A DNA stretch of 64,000 nt from Hypericum androsaemum (taxonomy: Eukaryota > Streptophyta > Magnoliopsida > Malpighiales > Hypericaceae). The translations under genes were made by a program, and so were the position numbers. Under the pieces are notes generated by a model. It did no database searches and had not been told where the DNA came from. It was given only the letters and a program-made list of their open reading frames with translations. This document shows, one piece after another, positions 44,767 to 55,870 of this stretch; position 1 is the first letter of the stretch, and the number at the start of each line of letters is the position of its first letter. The stretch lies in assembly GCA_963995505.1 (NCBI GenBank), contig OZ023197.1, positions 3,690,121 to 3,754,120 on the forward strand, written 5' to 3'.

Positions 44767-45720
44767 TTAAGTCTGACCAGCTGCAGGGCTAGTTCCAAGA
44801 GTTAGAAATTCATATCGCCTCCTCGAGGCAATTTTTTGAAGGGTTGAGATCGCCTGATTTAATGAAGATAAAAAAGAAGACAAATTAATTTTCAAACCTA
44901 ACAGTAACACGGGAGATGATGGTAGACTGGATCTCAACTGCATCCGATTTAATGATCTCTTCACCACGAAAAACTTCAACAGATGGTTACTAGTTACAAA
45001 TGGTTCATAAATTAATACGAAATAAAATTTATTCCTTTCCAAAAAAAAACTTACAAGTAAATATTTAAGAAAAGAAATCAAACAAGATGTAGACAGATAG
45101 AGGGTACCTTTTGAAGATCAGTTCTTTAACCTGAAGTACAGACATAAATATACCTCCTGGGCCTCTGGATGTGTGTATTTTGCACTACAGGTTAATCAAT
45201 CAACTGGAAATCCTCTGCAAAGATAAAGAGTCAGACGTTCAAAAGAAATTTAAAAAAAAGAAAACATTAAATTATACATTTATAACCGCTATTACAAGCC
45301 TGGTACAAGTGTAACACCACGAACCCTACCATTCTTTTCTTCTTCTAAAAAAAAAACCCTACCATTCTTAAAAGTTTCTGAACACAACAAGAGATAAAAA
45401 AAAACACCAGATCCAGGAAAATAACATCATAAAAAAGGCGGTATCTTATCTTGTCCGAATGGAAAAGAATCGCCAATAACCCTGGAAGTTTACCTTGAGA
45501 TCTTGGAACCGAGGAGATGATTCGGATGTTGAGAGTTAGAGTCATTTATTGCCGATGCAGCATCATCAAGATTCTCAAAATCGAAGGGACGAAAAGAACC
45601 CGACGAGGTTTTGAAACCCGCGATGGGTTTTACTCGAAAAGTTTTGTGAATCTTGAAGATGCTGCATCTGCAAACAGTGACTGGTTTTACCCGGTGTCAA
45701 TCGCCGCCGGCCATATCTGA
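44767..45720 (-). ncRNA. Possible spliced transcript of unknown function
   Basis: On the minus strand good splice-like sites bound short segments: a 5' segment ending at 45497 (TCTCAAG/GTAAAC), a middle segment of about 108 bp (after TTTGCAG at about 45220, ending AAAAG/GTACCC at about 45110), and a 3' segment after TTAAATCAG at about 44855, with another donor-like GTTAG/GTTTG near 44900. No single frame stays open through these joins, and no family is recognised, so I suggest a non-coding RNA or a dead gene. A telo-box lies just upstream. Everything here is inference from splice-like strings. Confidence 0.25.
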
Positions 45721-45770
45721 TAGCTAGACGCAACAAGAGCGAAGATGATCGTACTTGGTTTTGGTATTTT

Positions 45771-45785
45771 AAACCCTAACCCTAG
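45771..45785. promoter_or_regulatory. Telo-box AAACCCTAACCCTAG
   Basis: Short plant-telomere-like motif. Telo-boxes (AAACCCTAA) are common near the start sites of ribosomal and other housekeeping plant genes. This one is 50 bp upstream of the putative minus-strand transcript. Confidence 0.5.
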
Positions 45786-45925
45786 GGGAAAAGGTTGGAG
45801 TGGAAGAGAGAGAGAGAGGTTGTAGGGTTTTTTTAATCCAAGTTCATATATAGAGACAAGTACCAAATGGTTGAAAAGAGGCAAAGGAAAAGGAAAGGGA
45901 GAGAGAGAAGAAGATACTATAGGAC

Positions 45926-45969
45926 TAGGAGAAGGAGAAGGAGAAGGAGAAGGAGAAGGAGAAGGAGGA
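45926..45969. repeat. (GGAGAA)n microsatellite
   Basis: About seven tandem GGAGAA units. Confidence 0.85.
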
Positions 45970-46039
45970 GGGCTTGAACTTGATGCTATGGAGAGAGATC
46001 TAGAAGGGTATAAATACTAGTAGGGATCACCCAAAGGAG

Positions 46040-47320
46040 GGAAGAGATGGTTAAGTGATGCCTGGCTCTTGGAGTAACAAATTAGAGAAATCTTAGGATT
46101 GGTTGGTACTAAAGAGATCTATCAGTTGAGAGAGCTAAGAAAAAAGAGATTTTTTCCAGTTGTTGAGACTAAACAATCTTTGTTTCTTTCATGGCGAATC
46201 TGAATCCTAATCCTAACTAGAACTAATCCTAATTAGAACTAAAAAGAGGAATTCTAATCCTAATTAGAACTTTTTTAATAACATTTCACACTGGGATACT
46301 CACTAGGCGCTGATTTGTTGTTGCATTCTTGATGACTAAAACTCAAAATATTTAATTAAATTAGAACAATTATTTTTATTAATTGATCTAAATATTTATT
46401 GGCGGGAGTAGAAGACAGAGGACCACAACAGTTATACATCGTATTCCTAGTTACCAAATCCACCAAAATCTTTAAACCTCACTGACCAAGTCACTACAAC
46501 CACAGATGCCAAGAGAATAATATCACAATATGAGATTGTTGGGGCGAAATTATTACATCCCAAATTGTCCCTTTTATTAGAAAAAAAGACTTATTACTAG
46601 ATTCTTAGGGTTGCGTATGGTTGAAGAAGTTTGTAGTATTTTACCAGAGGAAGGCTTCTCCCCATTTATCAAGAAACTAACAAGAGGTTTAAAATTCGAG
46701 TTCTTGAAATGCGACAAATAATGTTGAATTTTTTTTGTTTTATTTTAAAAATTATACTAGTTCAAAATTAAATTAATTGTTAAAGTAGATATTCTGACCG
46801 GTGATATAAACAGAAAAATAAATTGACGATAAGGCTGGTTGTTTTGTTTAGCTACCTAATTTTCTAAACCTAGACCCTTTTAATCCTCTTTCCGCGTGCA
46901 ACTCTTTGCAGGTTTATGGCAGGTTTCGAGGTTTTCCTTTTAATAACGAAAACGATTGCTTAAAATAAAATTATGTTGGATCTTTTTTAAGAGTCCGTTG
47001 ATTTTAATAACCAAATCCATATTGGATCAAGTATAAATAAATTAAATTAAATAGTCATAAAATTTATTTATTTTTGAAAATGACATGGTCAAATCCCTAT
47101 ATAAATACGAAAAACCAAGTCGAAGTATAACAGAAAAAATGGCCTAGCCGTAGCCAAGCCTCCTTACTAGAGGGTCATAGGACATCTCATCGGCCTCGGA
47201 CATAGGATCTACTCTTTCGAGATTGCAGTTGCCAGCCTCAGTAAAACTCTGAGGCGGTAAAAATCAAGTGGAAAAACTCGCAAGAGGAAAAGAGCACCTC
47301 GGCAAGGTCAGAATGACCCA
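46040..47320. other. Intergenic, nothing recognised
   Basis: Contains four near-copies of CTAATCCTAATTAGAACT at about 46205-46270 and otherwise no signal. Confidence 0.5.
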
Positions 47321-47329
47321 TCTTGACGT

Positions 47330-47800
47330 AGAAACTGCTAAAACTGATTCCCGCTATCATCCATAGCCGTACGAGTGCATCGAGAGAGGCTAACTCTCTG
47401 TAACTCATCTAGGTACATCTGGGAACAAGAAGCTAAGGGAACATCAGAAACAACATAGTCATACAAAATCTCTAAAGCATGCTTAGAAAGTGTGTCCGGC
47501 AAGCGGTTTTCCTCTTGACAGATGTGTTGGATGTCAATCTCTCAGTCCCTAGCTAGAAGCTCTCTCACTCTAAAGATTAGTGTCGTCAGCGGATGGGCAC
47601 AGTCCACAGTTCGACCAACACAAAGGATGGTAAAAAATGAGTCCACCTCCACTTGGATCTTCCGGAATCTCATCTCCCACGTTAGTTCGAGCCCGAGGAT
47701 TAAAGCCCAAATCTTTGCAGCCAAAGAAGTACAGTTCCTAATACCCTTAGCGAACCCGTATAACCAAAGACCTCATAAAATTCATTTATGATAAAAGAGG
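47330..47800 (-). pseudogene. LINE RNase H (RVT_3-type) relic
   Basis: The minus strand reads AAKIWALILGLELTWEMRFR, then KIQVEVDSFFTI, a stop at 47544-47542, and then, in the same region, IQHICQEENRLPDTLSKHAL. This is the typical order of the RNase H-like domain at the end of plant L1 ORF2: an (A)ELWAL..GL..AWE block, V.VE.DS, and a H..RE.N..AD.L block. It stands alone without RT. Confidence 0.75.
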
Positions 47801-47889
47801 TGTGCAGGTGTGTCCCCACCATGATCCATCATCGGAGCTTATGGTTGCTCCCCAACAATGCCCTCTTCTATGATCAACCTTCAGATTCG

Positions 47890-48950
47890 TAATGAGAATT
47901 GGTGTAAGTGTAAAATACATAGAAAATTTTTAAATATGATCATACATTACTCGATTCTGAATACAGAAATTTGAAAAAAAAATACTGGTGTTCCGTCGCT
48001 ATCGTGAATGCTCCCATTGGATTGGTTCTAGCTCGGATGTTGGCTATCAAGATGTTTCTCTCTTCCTTCAGAATTTTGCTTCTTCATGTGATAGTTTGGA
48101 GTTTGTTAATATAAATCAATAACATAACTCTGATTATACAAAAAAGAGAGGTGTAAAGGTTTAAGAATTATGATTCTTATACTTTGTTCTTTTTGAAAAG
48201 CGAATTGCATTATCAAAATTATGAATTGATCGTTATAGTTTAATTGTTGGATAATTATTAGTTTCAACTTCCAACATAGCTCAACCAAAATATTAAAAGT
48301 AAAGTTTTATCTTTTAAAAACCTTAAAGTATCGGAAATTAAAAAAACACTTCTTATAAACTTCAAGATATATTTTTTAACGGAACGGCAAAAAAATTATT
48401 CCAAAATGAATGGTAACACCCAAAATACAGTCGCAACTAGATCACCACCGATTCAAATTACCTCATAGTTAAAATTTTTAACTTATTTGATTATACTATT
48501 AATATTGTATTTTTTATAAAAGTGGCTACTCATAAGTGATAAGTTTTTTCTTGTTTATACTATAAAGTACCCGAAAATTTACAAACTGACTAATCTAAAT
48601 TTAAAATAAAGTAATATATTTAAAAGATGACAACAAACTTTGAACAAATATATATCACTTTTTTTTAGAATGTGGCTTTAAAAAATCTAACATTAGATAA
48701 TAGGAGTATTACAATACATGAAAGCAAAATACATAAAACATGGATGAAAAGAGAGTAAGCGAAACATAACTAGACACATAGTAGAACGCGTGTACAATTC
48801 CGTTGATAACAATGTGGTATAATATTGATATTCATGACCACACTAACAGCTTTCATCAGCTATATGCACCGGAGTCGAGATGTGTAGTACATGCGATATA
48901 AATCGAGTGGGTATTATCAATACAAGGGGGCTCTAGCGAATGAGAAGACC
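47890..48950. other. Intergenic, nothing recognised
   Basis: About 1 kb of AT-rich DNA without signal. Confidence 0.45.
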
Positions 48951-48954
48951 TCGA

Positions 48955-49046
48955 AGTGATATTGATGTTCCTTAAAAAAAAGTGATATTGATGTTCCTAA
49001 AAAAAAAAGTGATATTGATGTTCCTCAAAAAAAAAAAGTGATATCG
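48955..49046. repeat. AGTGATATTGATGTTCC(T/C)-A(n) tandem repeat
   Basis: Four copies of a 25-28 bp unit, each followed by an A run of 6-11. Confidence 0.85.
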
Positions 49047-49415
49047 ATGTGGCTGCAATTGTACGGACAACAAGTATATATTAGTAAAAAAGTAGAAGGA
49101 AGGAGGGCTCTCTCTCAGGTGGGTTGTGGGGCAAGAGACAAGCGTTGGACACGGAGAAGTGGTGGTCATTTTTGCCCTAAGTCTAACCCCACCAAGACAT
49201 CCTTTGCGTCTATGATGTAATTGGGTGTTAAATTATTTTAGCGGTATCGCGCTGGGCGTATTTTTCTTATCGAGTTTATCATTAAATTTTATTTCAGTAA
49301 GATTTTAATTGCAACTCTTGTTGGAAATTCGGGTTAAGAATGAACGAAAATTTGGTGTTGTACCGACTTCAAGGCTCTTGCGATTCTTTCAGACAAATAG
49401 TTCGACCCTTCGAAT

Positions 49416-49700
49416 ATGAATTTGCGAGTACAACATGTCGACGAACTACTGCTGTCAGGATACTATGAAGCCATTAAACACCGTTATCGAATTCAAGGAG
49501 TATATTTTCTTGACCCGACCAATAACACACTAAGAATTTCTGATGATGCTCTGGTGAGGAATGAAAGTAGGAAAGTTTTTGTTATTCTTAATATGTATAT
49601 CAATGAGAAACATGTGCCACTTATTTATAAGAGATTTGTACCATGTTATTGGTGCCTGTTCACCACCAAAAAATCTGTAACAGGCATCAATGGTGGCTAA
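49416..49700 (+). CDS. Hypothetical ORF (95 codons), unrecognised
   Basis: The frame starts at an ATG and has balanced composition (VQHVDELLLSGYYEAIKHRY, then GVYFLDPTNNTLRISDDALV). I recognise no domain. The absence of visible promoter or introns and the surrounding repeats make a chance frame or a decayed gene fragment equally likely. Confidence 0.25.
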   Translation: MNLRVQHVDELLLSGYYEAIKHRYRIQGVYFLDPTNNTLRISDDALVRNESRKVFVILNMYINEKHVPLIYKRFVPCYWCLFTTKKSVTGINGG

Positions 49701-49759
49701 ATTCGGAAGGTCATATCTTGTTGAGTTTAAACTCAAGAGGCACGAAATTTAAATCTGTC

Positions 49760-49868
49760 CAGACCGACTGGCGGCCGCCAATCAACTGGCGTCCGCAAGG
49801 TCCTTGATCCAGAAACTTTCTGGATCGCTTCACTGGCGGCAGCCAAGGGACTGGCGCCCGCCAGGTCC
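49760..49868. repeat. CTGGCGGCCGCCA-type repeats
   Basis: Four related GC-rich units (ACTGGCGGCCGCCAA, ACTGGCGTCCGCAAG, ACTGGCGGCAGCCAA, ACTGGCGCCCGCCAG) are spaced by CCTTGATCCAG-like and CTTTCTGGATC-like sequence. They stand out in an AT-rich area. Confidence 0.7.
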
Positions 49869-49894
49869 TCCGAATTCAAAAGAAGTGTACTGTT

Positions 49895-50272
49895 TCGGGC
49901 GGGGGCGATCCCCCCGGACACCCCCTCCCCCTGTCGTAGCGGCCATGTAATGCAAATGTAACATGTTTGAAAATATCCAACATTTTCCCCCTATTTTCAA
50001 AACTTTAAAATAGTAAAGTAAAACCTTAAATTGGAATAAAAGTTTTGCAAAGTGGAGTTCCTGCATCACTTAAGTGACTGCCTACGTACCCTGGTGGGAT
50101 CAAGCCAACGTAGTTCAATCTAGGATAGAAATAAGCATCATCGGAGAAATTAATACATAAATGATAGGTATCTCTCAGGTCGATCCCATCTCAGGAGGGA
50201 CTGTCCCCCCGGGACTCCTCCAGTCGTAGCGACCATGTAATACAAATACAACATCTTTCAAAATATCCAACA
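49895..50272. repeat. Direct repeat of a 70-bp block about 290 bp apart
   Basis: TGTCGTAGCGGCCATGTAAT with CAAATGTAACATGTTTGAAAA at 49932-49980 returns as AGTCGTAGCGACCATGTAAT with CAAATACAACATCTTTCAAAA at 50222-50270. Both are preceded by a CCCCCCGG-containing stretch. It might be a remnant of LTR-like ends, but TG..CA termini are not evident. Confidence 0.6.
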
Positions 50273-50566
50273 ACTCCGTGACACAGGAAATTTAACACTC
50301 GGTGCGCAAATATCTAATATTGTAAAGTGATTGCTCCTCGTCGCAAATATCTAATATTTCAGTATATTTACTTTAAAAAAATCCTTCTCGTCCGGACACA
50401 AAACTTTGCCCTGTCCCTTTACCCCTTTGGCTTTAAACTTGGTTTCCATCGCCAGTTGGGCACCACGGATCGTCTTCCCATAGTATCTTATACCTCAGCG
50501 TTTTACGGTATTGTTTATGTTTTCTAGTTGGTATTACTTCGTATTCGGTTTTCCACCGTACCGACT

Positions 50567-50601
50567 AAAGTATACGAAGGTTTTCCACCTTCGTATACTT
50601 T
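50567..50601. repeat. Perfect 15-bp inverted repeat, 5-nt loop
   Basis: AAAGTATACGAAGGT and ACCTTCGTATACTTT around TTTCC. It could form a strong cruciform or RNA hairpin. It is followed by further AAGGTGG / CCACCTT sequence. No run of T follows that would make it a terminator. Confidence 0.85.
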
Positions 50602-53600
50602 TTAAAGGTGGTAGAGTTTTTTCAACAAGTGTATAATATTACTGTGTTCTCAAATATTTAAACTCGAGACCTCTTGAATACGTATTGTTTATGTTACGTC
50701 CAACAATGTGACATTTATCGGTAAGCTAGAAGATTTTATTACTGCGCAATTGTGATTATACAGAGAAGAAATGAGAAACCAGAATAAGAAGTAAACATTC
50801 AACCTAGCTTTAGTTAAAGAATTTCGGACAACTATTATGCTCCATCAAACCATGTGACAAACGTAGTCAATGCGTCAGCTCTGTACGTGCCACGTGGAAT
50901 CAATTAAACATGATTCAGATTTAGGACAGCTTGTGATCTGAACAAGATTTTCTTATATTTTTCAATTGATTCTATCCTCGTACCTTTTCAAAAAAAGAAT
51001 TGATTCTATCCTCGTACTGATGACTAGACAATTAAAAAATCTGACATCAAGATTATCACCGACCCCTTATTTTTTATCTGCTTCATGTATACCCATTTAC
51101 TTGAATATTTAGTACTAATTAACTATTAAGAGTCCGCTGATAAAACTAGTATTTTGTTTATATTTTTTAAAAGGTATGATTTGTATTACTAGGGGAAAAA
51201 ATTAACAGAGGTACAAGTATCCATGTAGACAAATCCTATGAGTTACATCTAAGATAACACACCATGAGTATAAAGATACATGTTCTCGCATAAATATATC
51301 CTAAAAGATTCACTTAAAATAACACACCTAGAAAATACCTAAAAAGTAATGTCTAAATACAAAACATCTGGTATCTGAAATACCCTAAAACAGGGAAGAT
51401 AAACTGCCACCCTATTAAACAAACACAATAGTTGTCGTCTTGATAGCGCTAAAAAATCAGCCATATCACCATTCCAACGAGCAATTAAGTCGTGCAAAGA
51501 GAACCGGATTTTTTTATAGAAAGTTTCCGATACATCTTCGACATGATTTTTGTTTTGCATGAATAACTCATCCGTGCACTCCGCAAGGTTAATCTTAATA
51601 ACGACTTCTTTGTTTATATTTTTTTGAAAACAATACAAACCTTAGTATTATATTATTTCGAAAAGTGATTATACAAAAGATAGCCAAGTTCTGGCAACAG
51701 ATGGATGAATCAATTGAATGTACGTAATCTAGATATAAACATCGTCGGAATCCTAACCAATTAGGATATAGTACTTTGTTTTATATTTGCAATTAGTTAA
51801 TTGTAGTGCAAACTACTAATACTAGTTTGAAAGGTAAAATTTCGCGATATGCAATTATTTTGTGAATTTTTTTGGAAGGTAAATTTTTACATCATGACAC
51901 TATGATGTTTGAATCTTGTACCTCTTAGATTTTTCTTAAATTTTTACAACTCCTTATGCTCTTAAACTATAAGCCCTTTGGCTGACTTTTTTTTTGTTAA
52001 AATTATTTTGTGACTTTGGGTGATACTCAGTACTGAGCCCCACTTCAGCTAGGCCGTGAACTTTGGAGATGAGCCCGTAAAGGAACTGAACCAATATCTA
52101 CAAACTAAGGAAATAAATGAAGGAAGAGCTACATTTCTTTAGATGATTTGTCAACACACACATGCAACACCATAAACGCAGCCCAGAAATACCGGGAAAA
52201 AGCTGAATCCCGACGAAGGAAAGCAAACCACACGTCCATCAAATTTAAGTACACGAGCATTGCTACGAATGGTAACAGACTCGAATCCAATTATAAATAT
52301 CTTGCATTAAGTTTTACGAATGTAAATATATCATTGAGAGAATTGTCCACCCGATAATTTTTGAACTTTTTTTTAAAAGGTAAATTTTATTACTGTCAAT
52401 GGTATTTACACATTTACAACCAGAGCAACATAGAACTCCCTCGTATATAATACAAAGTTGCAACTGCATAACTCATTAAAACTTTATTGCAGCAAAATTC
52501 CGTGAAAAAAAATAGCGATAAGGAAAGAGTATCAGTGATAGCGCTACTAATACGTAATTCTATGCGCCAAATCCGACGATGCTTGAGTTTGAAAATTCAA
52601 AATTAAAAGAAAAAGTACATGCACGGATCCTACTTTACATCCAAATCTCTCTCTATCTATGCCCTATCTAGCTCATCCCAAAATAGAATCCAAAATGTAC
52701 GAGGCCTACTCATCTGCATAGACTTACACACACACTGGAACAAGTTACCCAGTGCCTCTCTTTTCGTGATTTCTTCAATCGGTTCAGAGTTCTATGTACT
52801 GTTCTAGGCGTTTCATGACAATTATTGTGTGTGTTAGTTGCTTCTCCTTTGTGTGTAACCCGATCGGCTCTTTATAGTCCGGTTGACCTAGCTAGGACAA
52901 GTTGTTCTGTTGTTGAATTTGCCCGAATCATTTGTTCCCAATGTAGTTGCCCTCCTGGTTAGTTTTACTCGTCCACTATATTTGCTATGCTCGTTCTGTT
53001 TCTAGAGACCCGTTTTTATGTTTTCAGTTCAACTTTCATGGAGAATAAACATAAACTGTATTACGATTTGTCTCAAATTTTAATTGTATTAGAACTTTGT
53101 GTTAATTGTATTTTTCTATTGTGTAGAAAATTGTGATGTCTCTCATAAATTAGAGGTCGGGGTTAGGATTCGCTAACTTTGGTTTTCGCTATCATGGGAT
53201 GTAGTATTACAGGTATCGAAATTATGCTAGAATCATAGTCTTGCTTATGATTTATATATATTGTAGTATCTCTAAATATTATAGTAATGATCTTTTCGAT
53301 ATTATTGATGTAAGTTTTTTTTAACCGAACCACTCGTACATTCTCTATCTTTGTTAATATTTATTTATTACAAATGTTCAAATCATTCATATTTTGACTT
53401 CTGGTTTCAAACATCCAGTGAAGTTGAAAATTGAATTTAGAATATATTGGTTAAGGATGTTGCTCTGGTTACTTTTGGGCCCATTAAAGTAATCGATACA
53501 GACGGGCACAATTGTTCAATGGACCGATATCTAAAATGGTGGTGAAACAGTAAGCAGAATTTTTAGGTATTCGTGTGCAGTAATCATGTCAAAATGGAAA

Positions 53601-53715
53601 TCACATCAAGAGTGAAGAGATGAGAAAGGGTTTGGATTTATTATTACCATAATTACTTGTAGCAGGGAATCTGATGTATTAATGAGTTTGACACCCAAAC
53701 TGAGGAATTTTTTTT
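50602..53715. other. 3.1 kb of intergenic DNA, nothing recognised
   Basis: AT-rich. Short frames at 51339-51638, 52148-52357 and 52619-52807 have no family motif. I see no transposon ends or RNA genes. Confidence 0.45.
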
Positions 53716-54538
53716 GGAAAATTACTTTCAAGTCTCCATGTTTGATTAAATATATGCTAAAGTCTCTCATGTTTGAAAAATAATTTTCGTGTTCCCTGTT
53801 TGATTTTATTATACGTTCGGATCCCTGACTGATGTCAACAATTTTTTCAATTTTATCATTGAAATGATCAAAATACCATTAAAAACAAACAAAAATTCAT
53901 CCCCTTCCCTTTTTTTCGCTGGAGTTCCGCCGCCAAACATCAAACCGGCGACGTTCAAGTCAAAATTCACCGACAATGTCGTCTAAATCATCTCTGATCG
54001 AACCCTTCAAACGACTAAGAACAAAAACTGAAAGAACCCAACATTTTTGCCCAAACACAAGGAAGCCACTTGTTATCGGAAACCAAACGACGCCGGCGGG
54101 GAGCAGAAAATGATTTTGCGTTAACAAAGCTTGCTCTCGTGGGCCTTCTCGCAGGGAGCAGCCTTGCACCTAAGCGCGTCCTCATCGCCGGGAGCAGCCG
54201 ACATTGATAGATATACATGGAGACGCCAGAGAGCCCGGATCTGGTTTCAGAGCTCTTATTTCTTTTTGTGTTTGCTTGTGATTGGAGACGGGGCCATGGG
54301 ATTTCCTACACGAGACGTCGGGGAGACGGAGCGGGGGAAGAGTGGCGGGGGAGGGGGAGGAGGTGATGCGATGAGGAGTTGGGCCTGGGGAGCCTAGGCA
54401 GCGACAAGGACAAAGAGGCGGAACCCAGAAACAAATTACTATGGCCAACATCCACGATGACGTCGGAGAAGAAAGGAAACGGGAGGAGGAAGATGAAAAA
54501 AAGAGCGGCTCATATCGGCCAGGGATCCGAACGTATAA

Positions 54539-54547
54539 TAAATTCAA
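54539..54547. repeat. Target-site duplication TAAATTCAA (left)
   Basis: Exactly repeated at 55135-55143 on the other side of the hairpin MITE. Nine bases is the MULE signature. Confidence 0.9.
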
Positions 54548-55134
54548 GGGAAAAGTCCACTTTAGTACCCTGTGGTATCGCAAAAAATTAAGTCAGTACC
54601 CTGTGGTTTAAAACGTATCAATTGAGTCATACTTATTCCAATTAACATCAATTAGAGGCCCGGGCAGCTGCCCGGACCTGCCCGAACCAATCCGACCCCT
54701 GCCCGAACTACGTGGCCAGCCACGTCACCCAATTTTGATGATGTGGCGCCACGTGGACATCCTCCTCCTCCCCTCCTCCTCCGCGTCCTCCTCCGCGTCC
54801 TCCTCCTCCTCCTCCCCCCGCGTCCTCCTCCTCCTCCTCCTCCTCCTCCCCCCGCGTCCTCCTCCTCCTCCTCCCCCCGCGTCCTCCTCCTCCTCTTCCT
54901 CCCCGCGTCCTCCTCCTCCTCCTCTCCATGTGGCGCCACGTCATCAAAATTTGGTGATGTGGCTGGCCACGTAGTTCGGGCAGGGGTCGGGTAGGTTCGG
55001 GCAGGTCCGGGCAGCTGCCCGGACCTCTAATTGATGTTAATTGGAATAAGTATGACTTAATTGATACGTTTTAAACCACAGGGTACTGACTTAATTTTTT
55101 GCGATACCACAGGGTACTAAAGTAGACTTTTTCC
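54548..55134. mobile_element. Mutator-like hairpin MITE with a CTC-rich loop
   Basis: The ends are GGGAAAAGTCCAC and reversed GGAAAAAGTCTAC. Each TIR is about 200 bp (54548-54755 and 54927-55134) and nearly identical in reverse complement, including GTACCCTGTGGTATCGC, GTCCGGGCAGCTGCCCGGAC and CACGTAGTTCGGGCAGGGGTC, the second being itself a palindrome. Between them is only a (CCTCCT)n / GCGTCCTCC microsatellite of about 170 bp. The 9-bp TSD is perfect. Frames of up to 95 codons rich in R, G or P through the microsatellite are not genes. Confidence 0.92.
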
Positions 55135-55229
55135 TAAATTCAAACAAGAGGACAAGAGAATCATTTTTCAAACACATGATACTTTGACATATATTTAGTC
55201 AAACACGTAGAATTTGAGAATAATTTTCC

Positions 55230-55439
55230 CTTTTTTATTTTGTAGCGAAAAGATCCGCAACCTATTAATGTTAGTTATTTGTTATTTCTTTTAATCCACA
55301 ATGTTCTACCATAGTTTACTAGAGAATTTTATTTCATAACTATATAAAAAACCAACATGGACAAATTCAACCTTACTGAAACAGATCTTTCATATTCCTC
55401 AAAAAAATAACAGATCTTTCCTGATAACAACTAAATCAA
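55230..55439. other. Intergenic, nothing recognised
   Basis: Short AT-rich stretch between two transposons. Confidence 0.45.
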
Positions 55440-55447
55440 GTTATGCC

Positions 55448-55862
55448 CATGGTTTAAAAAAATACCCTAAGGTCGAATCGAGATTTCTCCGTCATCTGGG
55501 TTAATCAGGTTGACAAGTATGGCTGGAAATTTTTTAAATAAAAAACATATTTATTATATTTAATATTAGAATCGTAAATAATTATCAATATTATCTAATT
55601 TTTATTACAAATTATAATGTGCAAGCTTCAAAATCACAGCTTAATCACTTTCAAATTTGAAAACATAATGTTTTACAAAAATAAATGTTTTGGCTAGGCC
55701 AACATGCAAAATGGTTGGTCCGACAAGTAAAACTAGTGGTCAACATTATTGATCGTTGATTGAACTAGAGATGCAGTTTTAAGGTGAAATTGGTTCGAGA
55801 TTGACCTCGATTTACGATCAGATCAATCAGAACAGTGGTGAGTCTGCATTTTTAAAACCATG
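55448..55862. mobile_element. hAT-like MITE, CATGGTTT...AAAACCATG
   Basis: The mirrored ends are flanked by GTTATGCC (55440-55447) and GCTATGCC (55863-55870), an 8-bp TSD with one mismatch. GGTCGAATCGAGATT and GGTTCGAGATTGACC lie near the two ends. The same family is at 30119-30371. Confidence 0.78.
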
Positions 55863-55870
55863 GCTATGCC

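Larger units (their letters stand above)
53716..55229. mobile_element. Long-TIR element, family B, with a GC-rich insert
   Basis: The left end GGAAAATTACTTTCAAGTC mirrors the right end (reversed GGAAAATTATTCTCAAATTC), and both continue with GTGTTTGA.TAAATATAT and GTTTGAAAAATRATT blocks; the inner part of the right TIR (54521-54547, ATCCGAACGTATAATAAATT) is cut off from the outer part by the nested hairpin MITE. The same ends occur at 20943-21921. The 53900-54520 interior is GC-rich and protein-like in places, which suggests captured genic DNA, but I recognise no family. T-runs at both edges hide any TSD. Confidence 0.72.

Noticed and set aside
50567..50601. A loxP-like recombination site
   Set aside because: The nine shared bases are in the reverse arrangement, the spacer is 5 rather than 8 bases and no tyrosine recombinase is nearby.
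54652..54994. Several overlapping frames rich in Arg, Gly or Pro
   Set aside because: They are translations of the CCT-rich microsatellite in the loop of the hairpin MITE.
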